A stretch of 64,000 bases of DNA, from NCBI RefSeq assembly GCF_000152725.1, contig NZ_CH724131.1, forward strand, positions 1,953,739-2,017,738. Direction: 5' to 3'. Positions 18,342-26,496 of this stretch are shown in pieces. The position numbers and the translations under genes are program-made. Source of the stretch: Pseudooceanicola batsensis HTCC2597. Its GTDB lineage: Bacteria; Pseudomonadota; Alphaproteobacteria; Rhodobacterales; Rhodobacteraceae. How positions within the stretch are numbered: position 1 is the first letter of the stretch; each line of letters opens with the position of its first letter. The notes under the pieces were generated by a model. The model did not search any database and was not told where the DNA came from. It was given only the letters and a program-made list of their open reading frames with translations.

Positions 18342-19061
18342 CTATCCCCGTCCGATATAGGGCATCTTGGTCGCCATGACGGTCATGAACTGCACATTCG
18401 CGCCGGCCGGCAGTGCGGCCATGTGCAGCACCGCCTCGGCCGCATGGCGCACGTCCATCGAGGGCGGCGGGTCATCGGGGTTCGCGTCGATGATCCCCTG
18501 CAGCAGCTCGGTTCTGGCATTGCCGATGTCGATCTGGCCGCAGGCGATGTCGAAGGCCCGACCGTCCAGCGACAGGCTGCGGGTCATGCCGGTCACCGCA
18601 TGTTTCGTCGCCGTGTATGCGATCGAGCCCTGGCGGGGGACATGCGCCGAGATCGAGCCGTTGTTGATGATCCGCCCGCCCTGCGGCACCTGCGACCGCA
18701 TCTGCCGGAACGCCGCGCGCGCCGCCAGGAACATGCCCGTGAGGTTCAGGTCCACCACCTCGCGCCATTCCGTCAGCGACAGCCCGTCGATCGTGTCCGC
18801 GCGTCCGAAGGTGCCCGCGTTGTTGAAGAGCACGTCGAGCCGGCCGACCCGCCCCGCGAATTCGGCGATGGCGCTGTCGACCGTGGCCTCGTCCGTGACG
18901 TCCCCCGGCAGGAGATGCGCCTTGTCCCGGTGTCCGAAGGCCTCTTCCAGCACATCCGCCCGCCGCGCCATGCAGCCGACGGTCCAGCCCTCGTCAAGGA
19001 AGAGGTCCGCCGTAGCGCGGCCGATGCCGCCGCTGGCGCCGGTGATGAATATGCTTTTCAT
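18342..19061 (-). CDS. Short-chain dehydrogenase/reductase
   Basis: This 239-residue classical SDR has the cofactor motif 'TGASGGIG' (residues 7-14), 'FNNAGTFG', the catalytic Ser in 'NNGSISAH', and 'YTATKHAV' supplying the Tyr-x3-Lys pair. It is an NAD(P)-dependent oxidoreductase of undetermined substrate. The start overlaps the stop of the helicase gene (ATGA), an odd pairing that suggests operon packing rather than shared function. The C-terminus is complete. Confidence 0.9.
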   Translation of the reverse strand: MKSIFITGASGGIGRATADLFLDEGWTVGCMARRADVLEEAFGHRDKAHLLPGDVTDEATVDSAIAEFAGRVGRLDVLFNNAGTFGRADTIDGLSLTEWREVVDLNLTGMFLAARAAFRQMRSQVPQGGRIINNGSISAHVPRQGSIAYTATKHAVTGMTRSLSLDGRAFDIACGQIDIGNARTELLQGIIDANPDDPPPSMDVRHAAEAVLHMAALPAGANVQFMTVMATKMPYIGRG

Positions 19062-20599
19062 GTCTCCTCCTCGGCTGCCGGCAGCGACAGGTCGAGCGGC
19101 GCGGCCGCCACCGCGCGGAGGTCGTCGGTCGAGAGCGGCCCGGTCGGGCGGGCCAGCCGGTTGCGCACCACCCAGTGCAGGCGGGTCTCGGCGCGGGTGA
19201 TCGCCACATAGGCCAGCCGTTTCCAGAGCGGCTGACCCGCCTCGATCCGGCCGACCCGCGCGGCGGCGAAGAGGTCAGGGGCGAAGACCTGGACATCGCG
19301 CCATTGCGAGCCCTGGGCCTTGTGGATGGTGACGGCCGCGCCGTGCAGGAAGGTCGCCCCCATGCGGGCGGCGAAGGGGATGAAGGGCTCTTCCTCGCCC
19401 GGTTTCTCGATCTTCACGATCGAGGCGGCCGACACCTGCGGATTTTCGGCCCCCACCACGTGCAGACGCGAGAAGCCGGGCTTGGAACCGGGGCCGAGAT
19501 AGACCACCTGGGCCCCCTTGATCAGCCCGCGGGCCTCGAGGTCCAGCCGTTTCTTGCGATGTTTCAGCGGCAGTTCGATCCCGTCGCAGACCAGCGGCTC
19601 GCCCGGCAGCAGCGCGTCCTCGGGCGCCTCGTGTACCGAACGGAAGGCGTTGATCAGCCGGATGCGCGTGGCGTTGCGCCAGACCAGCACCGGGGATCGC
19701 GCCATCAGGTCGACCTCGACCCGCTGGCTCCAGACCACGCGGTCGTCGCTCCGCGCCCTGTCCTCGATCATCCGTTCGAAGTCCTCGAACCCCAGCTGGG
19801 GATCGGCCAGGGCATGGGCGAGGTCGAGGATCGGGTTGTCGGCGTCCTGCCGGTGGATCCGGTTCAGGTTCAGCACCTGCGGCGCGGCCAGCCTGTCGAA
19901 TACCATGCGCCCTGACTGACCGACCGGCGCCAGCTGCGCCGGGTCGCCGAAGATCAGCAGGGTCGGGAAAATCTCGCGCAGGTCGTCGAACTGCTTGTCA
20001 TCGAGCATCGAGGCCTCGTCGATCAACCCGATGTCCAGCGGATCGTCCCGCCGCTTCCAGCCGGTGATGAAATCCGACCCGCGCAGTCCGGCCGTCGCGA
20101 GCGCGCCGGGGATGGACCTGTTGGTCTGGTAGAAGGCCAGCGCCCGGTCGAGCGCCGACTCCGTCAGCCCCTCGATCACCGGTTTCTCGCCCTCGCCCGC
20201 CAGCCATTCGGCGATACGCTCGTATTCGGGGTCGTAGACGGGGGTATAGAGGATGCGGTGGATCGTCGTCGCCGGCACCCCGCGCAACCGCAGGACCGAG
20301 GCTGCCTTGTTCGTGGGGGCGAGGATCGCCAGCGTCCGCCGTGCGCGGTGCTTGCGGGGCTCGTAATCGCCCGAGACCAGGGTCACCCCGGCCTCTTCCG
20401 CCGCCCGCGAGATCGCCGCCAGCAGCAGCGTCTTGCCCGAGCCCGCCTTGCCGGTGACGGCCAGCACCTGCCCCTTGCCCGCGCCGGGCGGGCGGGTCGT
20501 CGCCTCCTCGAGATCGACCCCCTCGTCGCGGAAGGCGTCGGCGATCCGGTCGAAGGCTTCGGCCTGGTCATTCGAATAGGTTACGGCGGGCAGCGTCAT
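19058..20599 (-). CDS. RecD-like ATP-dependent DNA helicase
   Basis: This 513-residue superfamily 1B helicase-like ATPase has Walker A 'GKAGSGKT' (residues 50-57), Walker B 'IGLIDEASML', 'IFGDPAQLAPVG' (motif III), and the C-terminal 'VTIHKAQGSQW' and 'LAYVAITRAE' motifs of UvrD/RecD C domains. It lacks the RecBC partners, so it is a stand-alone RecD2-type or exonuclease V alpha-like protein. I start it at 20599, where 'MTLPAVTYSNDQ' begins; further upstream the frame is low-complexity arginine-rich. It heads a helicase-SDR-DoxX operon. Confidence 0.87.
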   Translation of the reverse strand: MTLPAVTYSNDQAEAFDRIADAFRDEGVDLEEATTRPPGAGKGQVLAVTGKAGSGKTLLLAAISRAAEEAGVTLVSGDYEPRKHRARRTLAILAPTNKAASVLRLRGVPATTIHRILYTPVYDPEYERIAEWLAGEGEKPVIEGLTESALDRALAFYQTNRSIPGALATAGLRGSDFITGWKRRDDPLDIGLIDEASMLDDKQFDDLREIFPTLLIFGDPAQLAPVGQSGRMVFDRLAAPQVLNLNRIHRQDADNPILDLAHALADPQLGFEDFERMIEDRARSDDRVVWSQRVEVDLMARSPVLVWRNATRIRLINAFRSVHEAPEDALLPGEPLVCDGIELPLKHRKKRLDLEARGLIKGAQVVYLGPGSKPGFSRLHVVGAENPQVSAASIVKIEKPGEEEPFIPFAARMGATFLHGAAVTIHKAQGSQWRDVQVFAPDLFAAARVGRIEAGQPLWKRLAYVAITRAETRLHWVVRNRLARPTGPLSTDDLRAVAAAPLDLSLPAAEEET

Positions 20600-20917
20600 G
20601 GCGCGGACGCTACTGCGGTTTCGGGGCATGTTCCAGCGCGTCGCCGCCGCTTTGACCCGGGGTTCGGCCTCTGCACCGCATCGCCCGGGAACGGGGATCT
20701 GTTCTTCCCCCCGCGCGGATCCTGTGGCCGCAACACGGGGAGCCGGAGCCATGGCCAGCGGTCCCGGGCCTTGTCACCGCCCGGCGGGCGGACAGCGCAG
20801 GACGGTAGCGACCGGCCCTCGGGTGGCGAGGCAGGCACCGGTTTCCGACAGGTCCTACGGCGCGGAACGGCGCCACGTCGCCGCAAGTCCGCACCGGCCC
20901 GACACCACCGCCCGCTG
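20600..20917. other. Gene-free stretch upstream of the helicase
   Basis: This 318-bp interval separates the helicase start from the GFA-protein stop (both minus strand). Overlapping open frames exist on both strands, but none has a convincing start or composition. I see no clear hairpin or repeat. It presumably holds the helicase promoter. Confidence 0.5.
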
Positions 20918-21406
20918 TCAGGTGCCGGTCGCGCGCGGCGCGTCATGGACCACCGGCTCGAGCGGCGTGCCGTCATTTTCCGAGGCATGCCGTTCGTAGG
21001 TCTTGAACCCGGCCGGCAGGAGGGTGCCGGGACGGGCTTCGGACACGAAGATGTGCTTGCTGTTGTCGGGCGTCACCGGGATCGCGGCCGGATCGTCGAG
21101 GGTGCCGATGTAGATGCCCAGCCGGTCCGGCCACCGCGCGAAGGTCAGCGCCAGCTTGGTGCCGCAGTCGGGGCAGAAATGGACGTGGATATCCTTGCCG
21201 CTGCCATCCGAGGGCAGCGTGTAGACCGCGGGCGCACAGCCCGTGAAGGCGAAATCCGCGCGCTCGAAGATCGGCTCGATCATCCGGTCCGCGCCGGTCG
21301 CACGCTGGCAGAACGTGCAGTAGCAGACCGTCACCCAGAGAGGCGCGCCGCCCGTGTCGTAGGTCACCTTTCCGCAGAGACAGCGCCCGCTGTGCCCGTC
21401 CGCCAT
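20918..21406 (-). CDS. GFA (CENP-V/Gfa-type) zinc protein
   Basis: This 162-residue protein of the glutathione-dependent formaldehyde-activating family is recognised by its zinc cysteines: 'GRCLCGKVTY' near the N-terminus, 'CYCTFCQRATG' and 'CPDCGTKLAL'. Members carry two structural or catalytic zincs; the enzymatic activity is often unproven, so I do not assign one. It is a single gene on the minus strand, 104 bp downstream of ecm. Confidence 0.88.
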   Translation of the reverse strand: MADGHSGRCLCGKVTYDTGGAPLWVTVCYCTFCQRATGADRMIEPIFERADFAFTGCAPAVYTLPSDGSGKDIHVHFCPDCGTKLALTFARWPDRLGIYIGTLDDPAAIPVTPDNSKHIFVSEARPGTLLPAGFKTYERHASENDGTPLEPVVHDAPRATGT

Positions 21407-21510
21407 GTCGTGCCCCCCTTCGGATCCGCTCCGGTACGATCCTAGACGAAAACGGCGGCAAACGACATGGGTCTTCGCGGCCCCTGAAACCCGATGGGCG
21501 GCCGGAGGGG

Positions 21511-23478
21511 TTATTCCGCCGCGACGTCCTGGGGATCGGCAAGCGCGACCACGTCCATCATGATGGTGTTCAGCTGGAAATCCTTGGGCGTGTAGACCCG
21601 CGCCACGCCCATGGCCCGCAGGCGCGTCGCATCTTCCTCGGGGATGATCCCGCCGACGACCACGGGGATCTCTCCCAGCCCGGCCGCGCGCATCTTGGTC
21701 ATCACGTCCTCGACCAGCGGCAGGTGCGACCCCGAGAGGATCGACAGGCCCACCACATGCGCCTCTTCGTCCTGCGCGCGGGTGACGATCTCATCCGGGG
21801 TCAGGCGGATACCGTCGTAATTGATGTCCATCCCGCAGTCGCGCGCACGAAAGGCGATCTGTTCGGCGCCGTTTGAATGGCCGTCGAGCCCGGGCTTGCC
21901 GATCACGAACTTGAGCCGGCGGCCCAGCCTGTCCGACACGGCATCCACCGCGTCGCGGATGTCGTCGAGCCCCTCGGTCTTGTTGGACACAGAGGCCGAA
22001 ACCCCGGTCGGGCCGCGATACTCGCCATGGACGGTGCGCATCTGCGCCGCCCATTCGCCGGTGGTCACCCCCGCCCTGGCGGCGGCGATCGAGGCCGGCA
22101 TGATGTTCTCGTTCATCGCGGCGGCCTCGCGCAGGGCATCCAGGGCGGTCTTCACCGCCGCCTCGTCGCGCTCGGCCCGCCAGGCGTTGAGCCGGTCGAT
22201 CTGGTCGGCCTCGACCGCCGGATCCACGGTCATGATTCCGCCGTCCTCGCCCATCAGCGGCGAGGGCTCGGCCTCGGTCCACTTGTTCACCCCGACCACG
22301 ACGGTCCTGTCGGTTTCGATCCGGTTCACCCGCTCGGCGTTCGAATCCACCAGCCGCGACTTCATGTATTCGATGCTGGCCACCGCGCCGCCCATGCTTT
22401 CCAGATTCGCCAGCTCCGCCCGCGCGCCCTCCTTGAGCGCGGCGACCTTCGCATCCACGGCCGGGTTGCCGTCGAAAAGATCCCCGTATTCCAGAAGGTC
22501 CGTCTCGTAGGCCAGGATCTGCTGCATCCTCAGCGACCACTGCTGGTCCCAGGGCCGCGGCAGCCCGAGCGCCTCGTTCCAGGCCGGAAGCTGGACCGCA
22601 CGGGCCCGCGCCTTCTTGCTAAGGGTCACGGCCAGCATCTCGAGCAGGATGCGGTAGACATTGTTCTCGGGCTGCTGTTCGGTCAGGCCCAGCGAATTGA
22701 CCTGGACGCCATAGCGGAACCGGCGGAATTTCGGGTCCTCGACCCCGTAGCGGTCGGCGCAGATCTCGTCCCACAGATCGACGAAGGCCCGCATCTTGCA
22801 CATCTCGGTCACGAAGCGGATGCCGGCATTCACGAAGAACGAGATTCGGCCTACGACGGTCGGGAAATCCTCGGCCGGGACGCGCGGTTTGAGCTCGTCC
22901 AGCACCGCCATGCCGGTGGCCAGCGCATAGGCCAGTTCCTGCTCGGGCGTCGCGCCGGCCTCCTGCAGGTGATAGGAGCAGACGTTCATCGGGTTCCACC
23001 TGGGAACCTCGCGATAGCAATATTCGGCCACGTCCGCGATCATGCGCAGCGACGGCGCGGGCGGGCAGATATAGGTCCCGCGCGAAAGATATTCCTTGAT
23101 CAGGTCGTTCTGTACCGTGCCCTGCAACGCCTTGGGATCGGCCCCCTGCTCTTCCGCGACGGCGATGTAGAGCGCCAGCAGCCACGGCGCCGTCGCGTTG
23201 ATTGTCATCGAGGTGTTCATCTCGGCCAGCGGGATCTGGTCGAAGAGCGTCCGCATGTCGCCCAGGTGGCTGATCGGCACGCCGACCTTGCCGACCTCGC
23301 CCCTGGCCAGCACGTGATCGCTGTCATACCCGGTCTGGGTCGGCAGGTCGAAGGCCACCGAAAGCCCGGTCTGCCCCTTCTTGAGGTTGGACCGGTAAAG
23401 TTCGTTCGACGCCTTGGCCGTGGAATGGCCGGAATAGGTCCGGAACAGCCAGGGGCGGTCTTTCTGCGTCTCGGTCAT
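21511..23478 (-). CDS. ecm: Ethylmalonyl-CoA mutase (B12-dependent)
   Basis: This 655-residue mutase converts ethylmalonyl-CoA to methylsuccinyl-CoA in the ethylmalonyl-CoA pathway. The catalytic barrel shows 'RPWLFRTYSGHSTAKASNELY', 'LSVAFDLPTQTGYDSDH' and 'NTSMTINATAPW'. The C-terminal cobalamin domain shows 'KPGLDGHSNGAEQIA', the base-off DxHxxG motif, and 'SGSHLPLVEDVMTKM'. The MeaA-like length and the divergent ccr gene favour Ecm over methylmalonyl-CoA mutase. I choose the ATG at 23478 with GGAGG 6 nt upstream over a GTG one codon earlier. Confidence 0.93.
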   Translation of the reverse strand: MTETQKDRPWLFRTYSGHSTAKASNELYRSNLKKGQTGLSVAFDLPTQTGYDSDHVLARGEVGKVGVPISHLGDMRTLFDQIPLAEMNTSMTINATAPWLLALYIAVAEEQGADPKALQGTVQNDLIKEYLSRGTYICPPAPSLRMIADVAEYCYREVPRWNPMNVCSYHLQEAGATPEQELAYALATGMAVLDELKPRVPAEDFPTVVGRISFFVNAGIRFVTEMCKMRAFVDLWDEICADRYGVEDPKFRRFRYGVQVNSLGLTEQQPENNVYRILLEMLAVTLSKKARARAVQLPAWNEALGLPRPWDQQWSLRMQQILAYETDLLEYGDLFDGNPAVDAKVAALKEGARAELANLESMGGAVASIEYMKSRLVDSNAERVNRIETDRTVVVGVNKWTEAEPSPLMGEDGGIMTVDPAVEADQIDRLNAWRAERDEAAVKTALDALREAAAMNENIMPASIAAARAGVTTGEWAAQMRTVHGEYRGPTGVSASVSNKTEGLDDIRDAVDAVSDRLGRRLKFVIGKPGLDGHSNGAEQIAFRARDCGMDINYDGIRLTPDEIVTRAQDEEAHVVGLSILSGSHLPLVEDVMTKMRAAGLGEIPVVVGGIIPEEDATRLRAMGVARVYTPKDFQLNTIMMDVVALADPQDVAAE

Positions 23479-23567
23479 CACGAGCCTCCGCGGTCGGGGT
23501 GGTTCGACAGGGTAACAATATTGCGCTTGGCCGTTGTTATCCGAAAGAAAGTGGCCATGTCAATTCG

Positions 23568-23578
23568 CTGCAATGCGG
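23568..23578 (+). promoter_or_regulatory. Candidate operator near ecm
   Basis: CTGCAATGCGG differs by one base from the palindromic core CTGCAATGCAG in the etf/ggt region. It lies 90 bp upstream of the ecm start codon. Confidence 0.45.
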
Positions 23579-23767
23579 CGTAGCCTGACGGTGCCGGTCA
23601 GGGCCGGAAATCCGCTGTTGATCCCTGTTTTCCCGGCGCAAGCGGCTGTTTCCGCCCGGGAGACGGAGTTTTGCTGCAACCGCTCGGTCATAAAATTACA
23701 AATGATACGTCTGTGGGATTGCATTGTTGCGCGCCGGTCGATATTCGAAGGGCCAGCCGCCGCGATT

Positions 23768-23778
23768 CTGCATTGCGG
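23768..23778 (-). promoter_or_regulatory. Candidate operator near ccr
   Basis: On the minus strand this reads CCGCAATGCAG, one base from the etf/ggt palindrome core. It ends 23 bp before the ccr ATG, so it would overlap the 5' leader of ccr. Confidence 0.45.
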
Positions 23779-23801
23779 CACAGATGACTCAGGAGGCTCA
23801 C

Positions 23802-25091
23802 ATGGCACTGGATACCGACTCCGCCATCGCCGCGTACGACGCGCCGAAGAAAGACCTGTATGAAATCGGCGAAATGCCGCCGCTCGGCCACGTGCCGAAA
23901 CAGATGTACGCCTGGGCGATCCGCCGCGAACGGCATGGCGAACCCAAGGACAGCTTCCAGCAGGAGGTCGTCGACACCTGGGCCATCGACAGCCACGAGG
24001 TGCTGGTTCTCGTGATGGCGGCGGGCGTCAACTACAACGGCGTCTGGGCCGGGCTGGGACAGCCGATCTCGCCCTTCGACGTGCACGGGCAGGACTATCA
24101 CATCGCCGGGTCGGATGCCTCGGGGATCATCTGGGCGGTCGGCGACAAGGTGAAGAACTGGAAGGTGGGCGACGAGGTCGTGATCCACTGCAACCAGGAC
24201 GACGGCGACGACGAGGAATGCAACGGCGGCGACCCGATGTTTTCGCCCACGCAGCGGATCTGGGGCTACGAGACCGGAGACGGGTCCTTCGCCCAGTTCT
24301 GCCGGGTGCAGGCGCAGCAGCTGATGCCACGCCCCAAGCACCTGACCTGGGAAGAGGCGGCCTGCTATACGCTGACGCTGGCCACCGCCTACCGGATGCT
24401 GTTCGGCCACCACCCGCATGAGCTCAAGCCCGGCCAGAACGTGCTGGTCTGGGGGGCCTCGGGCGGCCTCGGCTCCTATGCGATCCAGCTGGCCACGACG
24501 GCGGGCGCCAATGCGATCGGCGTGATCTCGGACGAGAGCAAGCGCGACTTCGTCATGGCGCAGGGCGCCAAGGGCGTGATCAACCGCAAGGATTTCGACT
24601 GCTGGGGCCAGCTGCCCACGGTGAACAGCCCCGAATACAACGAATGGCTGAAGGAGGCGCGCAAGTTCGGCAAGGCGATCTGGGAGATCACCGGCAAGGG
24701 CGTGAACGTCGACATGGTCTTCGAACATCCCGGCGAGGCGACCTTCCCGGTCTCGACCCTGGTGGTGAAGAAGGGCGGGATCGTGGTGATCTGCGCCGGC
24801 ACCAGCGGGTTCAACACCACCTTCGACGTGCGCTACATGTGGATGCACCAGAAGCGCCTGCAGGGCTCGCATTTCGCCAACCTCAAGCAGGCGGCGAGCG
24901 CCAACCGCCTGATGATGGAGCGGCGGCTCGATCCCTGCATGTCCGAGCTCTTCCCCTGGGCCGAGATCCCCGAGGCGCACATGAAGATGATGCGCAACGA
25001 GCACAAGCCCGGCAACATGGCGGTCCTGGTCCAGTCCCCGCGCCCGGGGCTGCGCACGGTCGAGGATGTTCTCGAGGCCGGCCGGGCCTGA
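23802..25091 (+). CDS. ccrA: Crotonyl-CoA carboxylase/reductase
   Basis: This 429-residue enzyme reductively carboxylates crotonyl-CoA to ethylmalonyl-CoA with NADPH and CO2, the key step of the ethylmalonyl-CoA pathway. It belongs to the medium-chain dehydrogenase family: 'GSDASGIIWAVGDKV', the NADPH motif 'VWGASGGLGSYAIQLA', and the Ccr-type 'CNQDDGDDEECNGGDPM' and 'FEHPGEATFPVS' segments. The start is fixed by AGGAGG 5 nt before ATG 23802; a longer upstream frame is not supported. It is divergent from ecm and followed by a strong terminator. Confidence 0.97.
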   Translation: MALDTDSAIAAYDAPKKDLYEIGEMPPLGHVPKQMYAWAIRRERHGEPKDSFQQEVVDTWAIDSHEVLVLVMAAGVNYNGVWAGLGQPISPFDVHGQDYHIAGSDASGIIWAVGDKVKNWKVGDEVVIHCNQDDGDDEECNGGDPMFSPTQRIWGYETGDGSFAQFCRVQAQQLMPRPKHLTWEEAACYTLTLATAYRMLFGHHPHELKPGQNVLVWGASGGLGSYAIQLATTAGANAIGVISDESKRDFVMAQGAKGVINRKDFDCWGQLPTVNSPEYNEWLKEARKFGKAIWEITGKGVNVDMVFEHPGEATFPVSTLVVKKGGIVVICAGTSGFNTTFDVRYMWMHQKRLQGSHFANLKQAASANRLMMERRLDPCMSELFPWAEIPEAHMKMMRNEHKPGNMAVLVQSPRPGLRTVEDVLEAGRA

Positions 25092-25120
25092 CCTGACCCG
25101 GTCTTCGCCGACGACGGATC

Positions 25121-25146
25121 GGGCCGCCCCCTGGGGCGGCCCTTTT
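25121..25146 (+). terminator. Rho-independent terminator of ccr
   Basis: A perfect 10-bp stem, GGGCCGCCCC/GGGGCGGCCC, with a CT turn is followed by TTTT, 30 bp after the ccr stop. It is the clearest intrinsic terminator in the window. Confidence 0.9.
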
Positions 25147-25155
25147 CCATTGGAG

Positions 25156-25251
25156 CGCCTGCGGCGCACACGATGTTTTTTGCTCGGGCCGCAAGGGCCG
25201 TGGAGGGCGCTGCCCTCCACACCACCCGGGATATTTTCCGGACCAAAGAAG
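25156..25251 (+). repeat. Composite intergenic repeat, copy C
   Basis: It opens with a GCGCC-TGC-GGCGC hairpin. It contains a 9-bp stem GTGGAGGGC/GCCCTCCAC (25200-25220) and ends with the core CCCGGGATATTTTCCGG followed by ACCAAAGAAG (25225-25251). It sits directly behind the ccr terminator. Confidence 0.75.
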
Positions 25252-25322
25252 ACATGACGCGGTGCCCGTTCGGCCTATATTCCGCCTGTATCCTCGTCTC
25301 AGAGGCAGCATGGGAGATGGAC

Positions 25323-25598
25323 ATGCACAGCATCGCGAAACATGTACGGATCACCGGCCGGGTCCAGGGCGTGGCCTATCGTGCCTGGGCACAGTCCGAG
25401 GCGCAACGGCTGGGCCTGACGGGATGGGTTCGCAACAAGCCGGACGGATCGGTCGAGGCGATCGCGGCGGGGCCGGACAAGGCGGTGGAACAGCTGATCA
25501 CCGCCTGCTGGTCCGGCCCCGGCTCGGCCTCGGTCCGCGACGTGCAGGCGGCGCCTGCGGACGACCCGGCGCTTCCGGGGTTCGAGATCAGGCGCTGA
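25323..25598 (+). CDS. acyP: Acylphosphatase
   Basis: This 91-residue cytosolic enzyme hydrolyses the carboxyl-phosphate bond of acyl phosphates. The signature 'RITGRVQGVAYRAWA' supplies the phosphate-binding loop and catalytic Arg, and 'GWVRNKPDGSVEA' contains the catalytic Asn. I start at 25323, where GGAG is 6 nt upstream; the ATG two codons earlier is too close to the SD. It lies 67 bp before deoD on the same strand. Confidence 0.95.
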   Translation: MHSIAKHVRITGRVQGVAYRAWAQSEAQRLGLTGWVRNKPDGSVEAIAAGPDKAVEQLITACWSGPGSASVRDVQAAPADDPALPGFEIRR

Positions 25599-25664
25599 AT
25601 CGCGGGGCGTGGACATTCCCGAGCCGCGTCACGATAGTCGCGTTGGATTGCAAGGAGAGACGCG

Positions 25665-26369
25665 ATGACCATCCATATCGGCGCCGAGCCCGGCCAGATC
25701 GCCGAAACCGTGCTGATGCCCGGCGACCCCTACCGCGCGAAATGGGCGGCGGAAACCTTTCTCGAGGGTGCCGAGCTGGTCAACGAGGTGCGCGGGATGC
25801 TGGGCTTCACCGGCACCTGGAGGGGGCATCGCGTGACCATCCAGGGCTCGGGGATGGGGATGCCCTCGCTCTCGATCTATGCCAACGAACTGATCCGGGA
25901 CTACGGGGCGCGGACGCTGATCCGTATCGGCTCCTGCGGGGCGATGCAGAGCCATGTGAAGATCCGCGACGTCATCCTCGCCATGTCGGCGAGTTCGATC
26001 TCGACGCCCTCGCTGGGGTTCTTCAGGGAGGTCAACTTTGCCCCGACCGCCGATTTCGGCCTGCTGCACGGCGCCTTCCAAGCGGCCGAGGCGCGCGGCG
26101 TCACCACGCATACCGGCGGGATCTATTCCGCCGACGTTTTCTATGCCGAACGCCCCGACCTCGATGAGGCGATGGAGCGGCACGGCATCCTCGCGGTCGA
26201 GATGGAGGCGGCCGAGCTCTACACCGTGGCCGCGCGCCACGGCTGCCGGGCGCTGGCGGTGCTGACCGTGTCGGATCACCTCAAGACGCACGAGGCCCTG
26301 CCGGCGGAGGACCGGGAGAAGAGCTTTGGCGACATGGTGGAGATCGCGCTGGAGGCGGCCTTCGGCTGA
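25665..26369 (+). CDS. deoD: Purine-nucleoside phosphorylase (DeoD type)
   Basis: This 234-residue hexameric-type phosphorylase cleaves purine nucleosides with phosphate for salvage. Visible signatures are '[17 protein letters not shown]', '[17 protein letters not shown]', 'RIGSCGAMQ', '[14 protein letters not shown]' (ribose binding) and '[12 protein letters not shown]', which holds the Asp that protonates the base. Length is standard. A good SD (AAGGAGAG) precedes the ATG. It may be co-transcribed with acyP. Confidence 0.96.
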   Translation: MTIHIGAEPGQIAETVLMPGDPYRAKWAAETFLEGAELVNEVRGMLGFTGTWRGHRVTIQGSGMGMPSLSIYANELIRDYGARTLIRIGSCGAMQSHVKIRDVILAMSASSISTPSLGFFREVNFAPTADFGLLHGAFQAAEARGVTTHTGGIYSADVFYAERPDLDEAMERHGILAVEMEAAELYTVAARHGCRALAVLTVSDHLKTHEALPAEDREKSFGDMVEIALEAAFG

Positions 26370-26496
26370 TCGCGGCGCGCACCCTGACCGGGACCGGGAC
26401 CGACCGGCCGGCTCCTCGGGGCGGTTCGATCGACAGTCCCCTGCCGGATGCGTCCCGGTACCCTCGGGACCGCCCCGGGGCTCTCCCGGTCCGCTC

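Larger units (their letters stand above)
23479..23801. promoter_or_regulatory. Divergent ecm/ccr control region
   Basis: This 323-bp gene-free interval separates the two divergent ethylmalonyl-CoA pathway genes. It contains CTGCAATGCGG (23568-23578), the inverted TTGC-T-GCAA (23671-23679) and CTGCATTGCGG (23768-23778, reading CCGCAATGCAG on the minus strand). An AT-rich stretch at 23690-23705 may be part of the ccr promoter. Regulation by carbon source is expected from the pathway; the regulator is not identified. Confidence 0.6.

Noticed and set aside
21511-23478. Methylmalonyl-CoA mutase instead of ethylmalonyl-CoA mutase
   Set aside because: The length, MeaA-like sequence and divergent linkage to ccr favour Ecm. 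A phylogeny would settle it.
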